This document shows positions 4,998 through 12,721 of a stretch of 23,116 bases of DNA, piece after piece. Every line of letters begins with the position of its first letter. Positions within the stretch are counted from its first letter, which is position 1. The notes under the pieces were generated by a model. The model was not told the origin of the DNA and ran no database searches. It worked only from the letters and a program-made list of their open reading frames with translations. A program made the position numbers and the translations under genes. Origin of the DNA: Candidatus Shapirobacteria bacterium (lineage in GTDB: Bacteria > Patescibacteriota > Microgenomatia > UBA12405); assembly GCA_003542615.1 (NCBI GenBank), contig DPKG01000005.1:73175-96290 (forward strand), written 5' to 3'.

Positions 4998-7412
4998 TTA
5001 ATATTTTAATGAGATTGAAAGATCGGGTGATTTTTGAATTTTGATTTGAGAGGCCCGAGTAACTCCCTGAAGATCGAAGAGAAAATCCTGAAGTGAAGGG
5101 GAAGTTAACCATGGATGGTTGATGGTTAAAATATCTATCGGTTGGGCCAGATTTATACCGTTTTTACTTTTTTCTGCCCGAACCAGGGAAATAATTTTTA
5201 GAATTTCATCGATAATTTTTTGATGATCGGAGGTTATTTTAAATTCTTTAGTGATTTTTGGCCAGGAAGTCAGATGGACACTACGGGGAAGTCCGCTTTG
5301 AGAGGCAAAATAAGATTGGTATATTTCTTCGGTAATATGGGGAATAAAAGGTGAAAAAATAGTGAGAATATTTTGAAGAGAGTAGTAAAGAGTGGTTTGT
5401 GCTGAAATTTTTTGGGGATCTGAAGGTTTTAGCTCGTAGATTCTTTTTTTGATAATTTCAAGATAATAATCACAAAAATTTTCCCAAAAAAAGCTAACGG
5501 ATAAATCACGGGGGTGGCTATAGTCATATTTTTGAAAATATTTTGCCATATCTTGGGCAGTTTCCAAACTTTTTTGATACAGCCAAAGATCGATGGGGAG
5601 AAGGGCAGAAGGATTGAGGGGTTGGGGCTGGTAATCTTTGAGAGCACTGATAACAAAATTGGAAGCATTGAAAAGTTTGTTGACTAATTTTTTGCCATTT
5701 TGGATCTCATTGGCATCATAATAGGTATCGAGTCCAAGTGAGGCACTGCACATGGCATAACGTATAGCGTCGGCAGAGTGAGTGGAAATTTCAGTTTCCG
5801 GACGAATAGTCCCCCCACCAGTACGTTTGCTAATTTTCTCGCCTTTACGGAGAAGCAGATGGCCGGAAATGGCAACATCTTTCCAGGGGATTTGATTATT
5901 TTTGTAAAATGAGAGAACAATGGTATAAAAGGCCCAAGTACGGATAATATCGTGGGCCTGAGGACGGAGAGACATGGGGATTTTAATTTTTTTGTCGGTT
6001 AGGTTTTGATTTAAATTGGAATTAATTTCCGGACTATTGCCGGAGGTAAACCAGGTATCAAAAACCAGATGCTCCCCTTTGAGTTCGGAGCTATGACATT
6101 TGGGACAGGTGTTGGAAGTAGACTGAGAAAGCGGATCGATAGGAAGTTCGGAATCTTTTGGTAAAACAACTTCACCACAAGCAGTACAATAAAAAACAGG
6201 AACGGAAATGCCGTAAAAACGATCCCGGGAAATGGCCCAATCCCATTTGAGATTTTCGACCCAAGCAATAAAACGGGATTTCATGGTTTTGGGATACCAA
6301 TTAATTTGATCGGCGAATTTAAGAATATCTTCTTTAATATCTAAAACTTTTATAAACCACTGGAAAGTATTGATGATTTCGATGGGAGTACCACAACGTT
6401 CGTGACATCCGACATCGTGGACAATGGCTAGCTCCTTTTTGATGAGATTTTTAGAATTTAAATAGTCAACAATAGTTTTACGGGCTTGGGTAACTGATTG
6501 GCCTTGAATCTGAGATAAAGCCAATTGATTGAATTTACAATTTTTATCGAGAATTATTTTTTCGTCAAAATTGTATTGTTTTTTCCAAAATAAATCAGTT
6601 TCATCGCCATAAGTGCAACACATAACTATCCCCGTACCTTTGTCTATCTGGACTTTATCGTCTTTAAATATTTTTACTTTATCGCCTAGCGGAGTGGTAA
6701 TTGTAGTACCAACTAATTTTAGATAACGTTTGTCTTTGGGATTGACAAAGACAGCTACACAGGCAGAAAGTAATTCCGGACGGGTGGTGGCGATTAGGAT
6801 TTCTTTATTGTCTTCGAGAGTAAAAACTAAATCATAAAAGATACTGTCTTTTTGTTTATCTTCAACTTCGGCCTGAGCAACGGCAGTTTGACAAGTGGAA
6901 CACCAAAGAGCCGGAGATTCCTGACGATAGGCGATTCCCTTTTGAAAAAGTTGGATGAAATTTTTTTGGCTTAAGGTACGGATCTCGGGAGAAATGGTGG
7001 AGTATTCCAACCTCCAGTCGACACTGAAACCAAGAGATTGCCAAAGGTCGCGATATTTTTGATGGTATTGATCAACAGTATTTAAACACTTTTGAATAAA
7101 TTCGTTTCTGGGGAGGTCGGAACCCTTGATACCCAATTCTGTTTCCACCAATCTTTCGGTTGGAAGACCGTTGTCGTCCATACCAAAGGGGTAATAAAGA
7201 TTATGACCGGAAAGACGGAAATATCGGGCTAATACTTCTGTATGAGTATAGGAAAAAACATGACCCATATGTAATTTACCCGATACTGTAGGCGGAGGGG
7301 TGTCGATGGAATAAATTGGTTTGGGAGATTTGGGATTAAAATGATAGATGCCGTTGTCCAGCCAAAATTGCTGCCAATGTTTTTCCTGAGAGGAGGGGTC
7401 GTATTTTGCCAT
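4998..7412 (-). CDS. valS: Valyl-tRNA synthetase
   Basis: A class I synthetase with an editing domain, 804 aa, that charges tRNA-Val and hydrolyses mischarged Thr-tRNA. The HIGH motif is HMGH (48-51) within PPTVSGKLHMGHVFSYTHTEV. The KMSKS loop is the variant KISKR (526-530) in GEKISKRTGGG. The CP1 editing region carries the TTRPE segment (209-213). Possible metal sites are CSTC (171-174) and the pair C409/C412 plus C436/C439. DTWFTSGNSP (452-461) and the anticodon-binding region (GKKLVNKLFNASNF...) are typical. YPFGMDDNGLPTERLVE resembles the archaeal/Rickettsia-type ValRS rather than the usual bacterial form (my recollection, not a tree). The final basic residues replace the long C-terminal coiled coil of many bacterial ValRS. 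A TAAAAT box 12 nt before the ATG implies a short leader. Confidence 0.96.
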   Translation of the reverse strand: MAKYDPSSQEKHWQQFWLDNGIYHFNPKSPKPIYSIDTPPPTVSGKLHMGHVFSYTHTEVLARYFRLSGHNLYYPFGMDDNGLPTERLVETELGIKGSDLPRNEFIQKCLNTVDQYHQKYRDLWQSLGFSVDWRLEYSTISPEIRTLSQKNFIQLFQKGIAYRQESPALWCSTCQTAVAQAEVEDKQKDSIFYDLVFTLEDNKEILIATTRPELLSACVAVFVNPKDKRYLKLVGTTITTPLGDKVKIFKDDKVQIDKGTGIVMCCTYGDETDLFWKKQYNFDEKIILDKNCKFNQLALSQIQGQSVTQARKTIVDYLNSKNLIKKELAIVHDVGCHERCGTPIEIINTFQWFIKVLDIKEDILKFADQINWYPKTMKSRFIAWVENLKWDWAISRDRFYGISVPVFYCTACGEVVLPKDSELPIDPLSQSTSNTCPKCHSSELKGEHLVFDTWFTSGNSPEINSNLNQNLTDKKIKIPMSLRPQAHDIIRTWAFYTIVLSFYKNNQIPWKDVAISGHLLLRKGEKISKRTGGGTIRPETEISTHSADAIRYAMCSASLGLDTYYDANEIQNGKKLVNKLFNASNFVISALKDYQPQPLNPSALLPIDLWLYQKSLETAQDMAKYFQKYDYSHPRDLSVSFFWENFCDYYLEIIKKRIYELKPSDPQKISAQTTLYYSLQNILTIFSPFIPHITEEIYQSYFASQSGLPRSVHLTSWPKITKEFKITSDHQKIIDEILKIISLVRAEKSKNGINLAQPIDILTINHPWLTSPSLQDFLFDLQGVTRASQIKIQKSPDLSISLKY

Positions 7413-7435
7413 AACAATGTATTTATTTTAGCACG

Positions 7436-7472
7436 AAATCCCCCTTAATCCCCCTTTGACAAGGGGGAAATC
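7436..7472 (+). repeat. 37-bp GC-rich palindromic element, copy A (intergenic)
   Basis: The element is AAATC, a C-run half-site CCCCCTTAAT, then a perfect stem-loop CCCCCTT-TGAC-AAGGGGG (7-bp arms), then AAATC. It is identical over 37 bp to copy B at 8984-9020 and related to copies at 22570-22610 and 23004-23041. Here it lies in the 82-nt gap between the divergent valS and HD-domain genes, next to their promoters. Confidence 0.85.
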
Positions 7473-7479
7473 ACTGCAA

Positions 7480-7485
7480 TATACT
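7480..7485 (+). promoter_or_regulatory. TATACT -10 box, 9 nt before the HD-protein start
   Basis: TATACT ends 9 nt before ATG 7495, predicting a leader of only about 2-3 nt. It supports ATG 7495 over an upstream in-frame start at 7456, which would place codons inside the palindromic element. Confidence 0.45.
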
Positions 7486-7494
7486 TTCGTTGGA

Positions 7495-8130
7495 ATGGAC
7501 AAAGCATTGGCACTACATCGAAAAATCGGATTAAAGAAATTTCCGGAAAAGGTGGTGGAAATAATTTGGACCCATTGCAAGATAGTGGCAGATATTTGTA
7601 TGGTAGTGGCGGATAAATTTGAGGCAAATGGGGGAAAAAATGTAGACCGTGAGATGTTATTTTCGGGGGCACTGGTGCATGATATCGGAGCTTATAAATG
7701 TTTTGACAAAAGATTTATACCTAAAAAAAATTATATGAGACATCAATATGAGGGGTGGAAAATTTTAAAGAATGAAGGTTGGGACGAAAGAATTGCCAAT
7801 ATGGCACTTAGACATACTCCTCTTTTAGACTTTCAACTGAAAAATTTGTCAATGAAATTTAAAGAGGAGGAGATCAAACCACAAAATTTGGAGGAAGAAA
7901 TATTGGCATATGCCGATATATTTCATTCAAAAGGAAGACCCCGTTTTAATGAATTTGAGCAATATGTTAGTTTTTTGGATTCGATTGACAAGAGATGTTC
8001 AGAAATAGCGAGAGAATATAGAGAAAAGTTTGGTGAATTTGACACTAAGATTTGGGAGGCAAATTATCTGGTGTGGCACAGGGATGTTAATAAATGGATT
8101 GATGATTTTAAGGTAAGTAGGGAAATATAG
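7495..8130 (+). CDS. HD-domain metal-dependent phosphohydrolase
   Basis: A 211-aa soluble protein of the HD superfamily. Metal-ligand candidates occur in the family order: His27 (WTHCKIVAD), the His62-Asp63 doublet (ALVHDIGAY), His83 (MRHQYEGWKIL), His107 (MALRHTP) and Asp141 (LAYADIFHSKG). Such enzymes hydrolyse nucleotides or phosphoesters, and the conserved HDIG and RHQYEG segments place it near the YqeK/uncharacterised HDIG-type hydrolases. The substrate cannot be read from the sequence. It is followed after 15 nt by the TsaC-TsaE gene, which has its own -10 box. ATG 7495 was chosen because the in-frame upstream extension is encoded by the repeat. Closely spaced divergent neighbour: valS. 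Confidence 0.85.
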   Translation: MDKALALHRKIGLKKFPEKVVEIIWTHCKIVADICMVVADKFEANGGKNVDREMLFSGALVHDIGAYKCFDKRFIPKKNYMRHQYEGWKILKNEGWDERIANMALRHTPLLDFQLKNLSMKFKEEEIKPQNLEEEILAYADIFHSKGRPRFNEFEQYVSFLDSIDKRCSEIAREYREKFGEFDTKIWEANYLVWHRDVNKWIDDFKVSREI

Positions 8131-8133
8131 TGA

Positions 8134-8139
8134 TAAAAT
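8134..8139 (+). promoter_or_regulatory. TAAAAT -10-like box, 6 nt before the TsaC-TsaE start
   Basis: TAAAAT is followed by TGAGAG and then ATG 8146, the same 6-nt spacing seen upstream of tsaD, the solute-binding protein and the 350-aa membrane protein. It predicts a leaderless mRNA. GAGAG itself would be too close to the ATG for an SD. Confidence 0.45.
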
Positions 8140-8145
8140 TGAGAG

Positions 8146-9279
8146 ATGGAAAAACTAGATATTACCAAAAGTTACAGACAAGTTATCAAAAAAACCGCTG
8201 AGGTGATTAAAAGTGGCAAAATGGTGTTGTTTCCTTCGGATACGGTATATATTTTGGCGGTTGATCCGACTAATAAAAGGGCGGTAGAAAAATTAATTGG
8301 ATTTAAAAATAGATGGGTAGGAAAGGCAATTTCAGTGGCTGTAAGCGATAAAAAAATGGCGAAAAAATTTGTAAAAATGACGGAAAATAGTGAGACGATT
8401 TATAATAATTTGTTGCCGGGACCATTTACGGTAGTTTCGGAGGGATTGCATAAAACAGCGATAGGGATTGAGGCCGAGGACGGAAGTTTGGGGGTTAGAA
8501 TTCCGGATAATAAATATATTTTTGATTTGGTGGAGGAATTAGGAGGACCGGTTACCGCGACATCGGCGAATTTATCGGGGAGATCGCCACATTATTCGGT
8601 GGAAAGTTTTTGGAAACCACTTTCGGAAAAAAAGAAGGCGATGATTGATTTAGTGGTAGATGCGGGTAAATTACCAATAAATAAGCCGTCGACTGTAATT
8701 GATGCCAGAGAATCGGAGATAAAAATTTTACGACGGGGAGATTTGATTACCGGATCGGCAAAGCAGACCTTGATTTCAAAATCGGAAAAGGAAACGGGAA
8801 AGATTGCGGAATTTTTGTGGAAAAAGGTCCTTCGGAAAACTTTGGATGTTAATAAACCAATGGTCTTTGGATTATCGGGAGATTTGGGGACCGGAAAGAC
8901 GGTATTTTCGAGAAGAATGGCAAAGATTTTGGGAATAAAAGATAAGGTTACCTCCCCTACTTTTGTGATTTATAATGAGTATCAAATCCCCCTTAATCCC
9001 CCTTTGACAAGGGGGAAATCAGATTTACAAATCACTAAGTTTTTGCACATGGATTTGTATAGATTGGCCAATCAGTATGAGTTTGAAGAGATCAAGTTTT
9101 TTGAACAGTTTGATTCCATGACAAGCTCGAGATTGGTGGCTTGTGTTGAATGGCCGGAAAATATGGGAAAAGAGAATTTTGAGAAATTAAAAAAATTGGC
9201 GAATTATGTATCGATAAATTTTGAATATGTAGATGAAAATACCCGAGAGATTGGGTATTCAATTACTTTAGAAACTTAA
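8146..9279 (+). CDS. Fused t6A biosynthesis protein: TsaC/YrdC domain plus TsaE ATPase domain
   Basis: A 377-aa fusion. Residues about 10-205 are a YrdC/Sua5-like TsaC domain, which makes threonylcarbamoyl-AMP from Thr, bicarbonate and ATP: PSDTVYIL (30-37), the Lys/Arg-rich FKNRWVGKAISVAV, LPGPFTVV and PVTATSANLSG (135-145). Residues about 215-377 are a TsaE P-loop ATPase: Walker A GDLGTGKT (245-252), SPTF (270-273), HMDLYRL (301-307) and VEWPENM (334-340). TsaE services the TsaB-TsaD complex that transfers the carbamoyl group to A37 of ANN-decoding tRNAs. Between NEY and HMDLYRL a palindromic repeat is inserted in frame and encodes about residues 280-292, lengthening a loop that is short in ordinary TsaE. 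Separate TsaC and TsaE proteins are usual. The last 17 nt overlap the convergent gene. No TsaB is visible in the window. Confidence 0.93.
   Translation: MEKLDITKSYRQVIKKTAEVIKSGKMVLFPSDTVYILAVDPTNKRAVEKLIGFKNRWVGKAISVAVSDKKMAKKFVKMTENSETIYNNLLPGPFTVVSEGLHKTAIGIEAEDGSLGVRIPDNKYIFDLVEELGGPVTATSANLSGRSPHYSVESFWKPLSEKKKAMIDLVVDAGKLPINKPSTVIDARESEIKILRRGDLITGSAKQTLISKSEKETGKIAEFLWKKVLRKTLDVNKPMVFGLSGDLGTGKTVFSRRMAKILGIKDKVTSPTFVIYNEYQIPLNPPLTRGKSDLQITKFLHMDLYRLANQYEFEEIKFFEQFDSMTSSRLVACVEWPENMGKENFEKLKKLANYVSINFEYVDENTREIGYSITLET
8984..9020 (+). repeat. 37-bp palindromic element, copy B (inside the TsaE coding region, in frame)
   Basis: Identical to copy A over 37 bp, but within the TsaC-TsaE gene. 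It is read through as QIPLNPPLTRGKS. It lies between the strand ending NEY and the conserved HMDLYRL, a position where TsaE proteins normally have a short turn. The frame is kept and all TsaE motifs on both sides are intact. Confidence 0.9.
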
Positions 9280-9871
9280 AACTGGCGATAAATTGATCAC
9301 ATTCGGATTTGATGGCGTCGATACCATTGTGAATACATTGAATAGTGTATTTTTTGCCGTCAAATTCGGCATCGACAAGTTTTTGAGTGTCGATTAAGTA
9401 TTGAAAAGTGGGTTGACCGTCGAGAAGCAGGCTGCTAGTGGAAAATTCACGGGAGGGATGTTGCCAGGACCAAGTTTGACCTACATGAACGGCAAGACTT
9501 GAATCGGACCGATAAAAAGTATAACGGTTACCCGAATCTTCAGTATCGGTAATTACCTGGCGGTTTGATTTGAATTGGACAGAAAAATTATCGATATCGA
9601 TTGCATATTGGTTAATTTCAGGAGTCGGAACGGGTGAAGGTTTGGCGGTGGGAGAGAGTTTGACGGAAGGTATGCGAGAAAGTATGATGGATGGAGTCGG
9701 AGTGTTTTTGATAGAAATAATATTTGAATCAGTCGGAACTAAGTTTGGAAGGGAGGGGTTGACCAAGTGGTAAATCAAAAAAATTCCGACACCAGAAACA
9801 AGAATAAAAAAGAGTGAAAGAGAAAGATAGATAAAATTTTGGCGGCGTTGATCGAGATTGACACGGGTCAT
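9263..9871 (-). CDS. Membrane-anchored exported protein of unknown function, Pro/Thr-rich linker
   Basis: Not assigned to a family. The 202-aa protein has a charged cytoplasmic start (MTRVNLDQRRQNF), one membrane helix (about residues 15-36, IYLSLSLFFILVSGVGIFLIYHL), a Pro/Ser/Thr-rich linker (about 55-85, with TPTPS, SPTAKPSPVPTP) and a folded outer domain (about 90-202) with many aromatic residues and two cysteines (TIQCIHNG and SECDQF) that could form a disulphide. An anchor plus spacer plus small domain suggests a cell-surface role. Start ATG 9871 is preferred over TTG 9889 because TATACT lies exactly 6 nt upstream. It diverges from tsaD (63 nt) and overlaps the tail of the TsaC-TsaE gene by 17 nt, so it interrupts the t6A gene set. 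Confidence 0.75.
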   Translation of the reverse strand: MTRVNLDQRRQNFIYLSLSLFFILVSGVGIFLIYHLVNPSLPNLVPTDSNIISIKNTPTPSIILSRIPSVKLSPTAKPSPVPTPEINQYAIDIDNFSVQFKSNRQVITDTEDSGNRYTFYRSDSSLAVHVGQTWSWQHPSREFSTSSLLLDGQPTFQYLIDTQKLVDAEFDGKKYTIQCIHNGIDAIKSECDQFIASFKFLK

Positions 9872-9877
9872 AGAAGT

Positions 9878-9928
9878 AGTATAAATCAAAACCCCTTGGA
9901 ATTTGGAGTTGGGTTTTTAGGGTATAAT
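9878..9928. promoter_or_regulatory. Divergent -10 boxes for the anchored protein and tsaD
   Basis: On the minus strand, TATACT (9878-9883) is 6 nt from ATG 9871. On the plus strand, TATAAT (9923-9928) is 6 nt from ATG 9935. Both predict leaderless transcripts and decide both starts. No convincing -35 at 17-nt spacing is seen for either. Confidence 0.6.
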
Positions 9929-9934
9929 ACCTGG

Positions 9935-11002
9935 ATGAAAATATTGGCTATTGAGACAAGTTGTGACGATACTGCGGCAGCGGTGTTGGAAAATAATATG
10001 GTTTTATCCAATGTGATTTCGTCTCAGATTGATTTGCATTCACAATGGGGAGGAGTAGTGCCGGATATCGCTAAAAGAGCTCACCAGGAAAGAATTATGC
10101 CGGTAATTGCGGAAGCGTTAAGAAAGGGTTTAAATTTGAAAAGTAAGGGTAAAAAAATTGAAGAAATCATTGGGGAAGGGATGAAAAATATTGATGTGAT
10201 AGCAGTTACTCTTGGTCCGGGACTGGCGATTGCATTATCGGTGGGAGTAAACAAGTCAAAAGAACTAGCCATAAAATACAAGAAAAAATTAGTTGCGGTA
10301 AATCATATTGAAGGGCATCTATTGTCTAATTGGGTAAAAAATTCCAAAGAAAAACCATTTAGAAAAATTGAATTCCCGGCATTAACACTGACGGCGTCAG
10401 GAGGACACACAAAAATAATTTTGATGCAGGATATCGGAAAATATGAAGTGGTCGGGGAAACACTGGATGATGCAGCCGGAGAGGCATTGGATAAGGCATC
10501 AAAATTGCTGGGACTGGGTTATCCGGGAGGACCGGTGATTGAGAGATTGGCGAAAGCGGGTGATGTTAATTTTATGGAATTACCCAGACCAATGGAGCAT
10601 GCAAAGAATTTAGATTATAGTTTTTCGGGACTGAAGACCAGTTTTTATTACCGGATTAAGGATTGGCCCAAAAGTGAGGTAAATAAAAATTTAGAGAATC
10701 TGGCTGCCAGTTTTCAAAATGCAGTTTTTGAAAGCTTGTTGATTAAATTTAGAAAGGCAGTAGAAATTTATCGACCAAAGACTTTGTTGGCATCGGGAGG
10801 AGTAATGGCAAATTTAGAATTGAGGAAAAGATTAAGAAAATTGGCAAAAGATAATAAATTGAAAATATTTATGCCGTTTAGAAAAGATCTGAATACAGAT
10901 AATGCAATGATGATCGGAGTGGCCGGATATTATAAAGCTCTGAGAGGAGAATTTGTAAAAAATATTGAGGAATTAGATCGGGATCCGAGAGCGATGATTT
11001 GA
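9935..11002 (+). CDS. tsaD: tRNA N6-adenosine threonylcarbamoyltransferase TsaD
   Basis: The catalytic Kae1/TsaD/YgjD ASKHA-fold subunit that transfers the threonylcarbamoyl group onto A37 of ANN-decoding tRNAs, 355 aa, full length. It starts MKILAIETSCDDTAAAV, the standard N-terminus. The metal-binding pair His124 and His128 lies in VNHIEGHL, followed by ASGGHTKI, the DDAAGEALDKASKLLGLGYPGG block, LLASGGVMAN and DNAMMIGVAGY, which holds the third metal ligand Asp. ATG 9935 was chosen over an upstream in-frame start at 9839 because the protein begins in register with the family there and TATAAT lies 6 nt upstream. The TsaC and TsaE activities are encoded 656 nt upstream as one fusion. It ends in TGA and meets the VanW gene tail to tail with a 3-nt gap. 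Confidence 0.97.
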   Translation: MKILAIETSCDDTAAAVLENNMVLSNVISSQIDLHSQWGGVVPDIAKRAHQERIMPVIAEALRKGLNLKSKGKKIEEIIGEGMKNIDVIAVTLGPGLAIALSVGVNKSKELAIKYKKKLVAVNHIEGHLLSNWVKNSKEKPFRKIEFPALTLTASGGHTKIILMQDIGKYEVVGETLDDAAGEALDKASKLLGLGYPGGPVIERLAKAGDVNFMELPRPMEHAKNLDYSFSGLKTSFYYRIKDWPKSEVNKNLENLAASFQNAVFESLLIKFRKAVEIYRPKTLLASGGVMANLELRKRLRKLAKDNKLKIFMPFRKDLNTDNAMMIGVAGYYKALRGEFVKNIEELDRDPRAMI

Positions 11003-11005
11003 AGA

Positions 11006-12721
11006 CTAAATACTGGGGCCATGACGATAGACGGCAGCCCAAGGAGCAAAGGAAGAGGTAAAAGTTTTTTGGTGGAGAATTTCGCCATTTTTGGTAACTT
11101 TCCAATCAAAGGCGGTTTTAAGTCCGGGGATGGCACGTTCATCTTGGATTGTTTTGCCCGGTGGTAAGGTAGGATCGTCTATGTGAATATCGGGAGGCGG
11201 AGGAGAGGCTCCCCATTGACGATAGTTAGAGATTTCAGCCTTCCGACCGTCGGAGGTACCGTAGATACGATAAGTTAGTTTTTTGTTGACGCCGTCATAA
11301 TCATTTTGAATTAGAAGATAATTGCCGGTATCATTGACAAAAGTCAGATCGGGTTTGGGAATAAAAACCGTGGCGTCATAGCCGGGAGGCATGTCTTCTT
11401 CGTAATAACTGACTCTATAGGCGTGATTCCGACGTTCGCGGATGTCTAAGCCAGCGTTGAGCATAGCTCTAAAAAAAGTGGTTGATACCTGACAAATGCC
11501 ACCACCGACATCAAGTTCGGTACGACCGGCACGAATAATATAAGCATCTTTATATCCGGCTTCTTTGGAGACTTCACCGAGGGCGTTAACAAAAGAAAAA
11601 GTATCACCGGGGGCAACTAAAATCCGGTTGACAATTGAGGCGCCTTTTTCAACGTTATAATTCCGAATAGTGGAGCTGTGTTTAAAGGTAGAACTACCTT
11701 CCCCGAGTAATTCTTTAATTCCAAGATTGTTGGCGTCCTCGGTAGTAACTAAGGGAGGAGTAGTTTTAACCGGAATTTGATAAGTAAATGTTTTGTCGTT
11801 ACTTTGGGCTAAATTATTTAAAGATTCTTTAAGACCATGGATAAATTTATCATGATCAAGAGTGATACCGACCATTGCCGGTTTGAATTCCAATACTTTA
11901 TCATTTTCAACTTTGAAGACGGCATTGACGGGATCTCTTTTGATTGAAGAATCGATACTATCGGCAAAATCAATAAGGTCTTGATCAATATAATTATTAT
12001 TGAATCCCATCCAGCCAAGAATGGTCTGATCATCAAGAGGAATATTGTCTGTGTCTGTAGCCAAAATAAGTTGTTTACCAATAAATTTTTGAGCAAGTAA
12101 TTTGGTACTTTCTATTTGGGTGTCATCGGGAAGACTACCGATAGTTTCAATTAAAAGTGGCAAGGGACTATCTTTCGTCCAGGTTGAAAGTCGGTAAATA
12201 ATTTCGGATTTAAGGGAATTTTGATTTAATTTTTGACCTAGTTGGCCTTGGGTAACAATAATGTTATTACCAACAAGCTGGACTTCACTGGGGACAAAGG
12301 GTTTGTCAATTTGAGAGGCTAATTCGGATAAGACTGCATTCATTTTGTTGGAGTCATAGCTGATTTCAAGATTAAAATTTTTATTGCTGAAAAAATATTT
12401 AATGTAGGGAACTATTCCCTGATTGAGACGACGATAGAGGATGTTGCTGGCAATTTTGTCTTTGTTGATTTTGGCAGATACAGAGGCAATGTTTATTTCG
12501 TAATTTTTTTGAGGTGAAGTGAGGGTAATTATTTCGGGCAGGACAAAATCGGAATCAAGGCGGTTTACAATTTCTTGACGATTGAGACCAGAATAGTTTT
12601 TACCTAAGACAGAAGTATTTTTGGCAGTTTTATTGTAGTTAATAAGAATCGGAGCAAACAAGAGAAGAAGAGGAATGAGGGTGAAAACAATGGCAAAAAT
12701 AAAAATAAGTTTAGGTTTCAT
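11006..12721 (-). CDS. VanW-family wall protein with peptidoglycan-binding-like repeats and G5-like tail
   Basis: A 571-aa membrane-anchored exported protein. One N-terminal helix (about residues 4-27) is followed by a long region (about 35-325) with two copies of a YoaR-like putative peptidoglycan-binding fold, each carrying an ITLTSPQKNYEI / VFKVENDKVLEFKPAMVGITLD type segment. The VanW domain (about 345-480) contains STIRNYNVEKGASIVNRIL, PGDTFSFVNALGEV, the diagnostic GGGICQVST (406-414) and RNHAYRVSYY. The C-terminus (about 515-571) resembles a G5 domain. VanW is linked to glycopeptide-resistance clusters and wall proteins, but its biochemical role is not established. The ATG overlaps the RNase H stop as ATGA (4 nt), so translation is probably coupled. 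It is typical CPR and Gram-positive envelope content. Confidence 0.9.
   Translation of the reverse strand: MKPKLIFIFAIVFTLIPLLLLFAPILINYNKTAKNTSVLGKNYSGLNRQEIVNRLDSDFVLPEIITLTSPQKNYEINIASVSAKINKDKIASNILYRRLNQGIVPYIKYFFSNKNFNLEISYDSNKMNAVLSELASQIDKPFVPSEVQLVGNNIIVTQGQLGQKLNQNSLKSEIIYRLSTWTKDSPLPLLIETIGSLPDDTQIESTKLLAQKFIGKQLILATDTDNIPLDDQTILGWMGFNNNYIDQDLIDFADSIDSSIKRDPVNAVFKVENDKVLEFKPAMVGITLDHDKFIHGLKESLNNLAQSNDKTFTYQIPVKTTPPLVTTEDANNLGIKELLGEGSSTFKHSSTIRNYNVEKGASIVNRILVAPGDTFSFVNALGEVSKEAGYKDAYIIRAGRTELDVGGGICQVSTTFFRAMLNAGLDIRERRNHAYRVSYYEEDMPPGYDATVFIPKPDLTFVNDTGNYLLIQNDYDGVNKKLTYRIYGTSDGRKAEISNYRQWGASPPPPDIHIDDPTLPPGKTIQDERAIPGLKTAFDWKVTKNGEILHQKTFTSSFAPWAAVYRHGPSI

Noticed and set aside
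5429..6268. Several hydrophobic ORFs on the minus strand within valS
   Set aside because: They are alternative-frame shadows of valS; the synthetase frame carries all motifs.
7456..7494. Upstream start of the HD protein giving MTRGKSLQYTFVG
   Set aside because: These codons come from the palindromic element and lie across the TATACT box; ATG 7495 fits the promoter pattern.
9570..9773. Plus-strand 67-aa ORF opposite the anchored protein
   Set aside because: It is the complement of a Pro/Thr-rich linker and gives a low-complexity Gly/Glu product without promoter or RBS.
9839..9934. TsaD extended by 32 residues
   Set aside because: TsaD begins MKILAIETSCDDTA in the family; the extension overlaps the divergent gene and both -10 boxes.
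10998..11002. Possible TGA recoding (Gracilibacteria-type code)
   Set aside because: TGA ends tsaD at the expected length and ends RNase H in an ATGA overlap; no in-frame TGA is needed to complete any gene.
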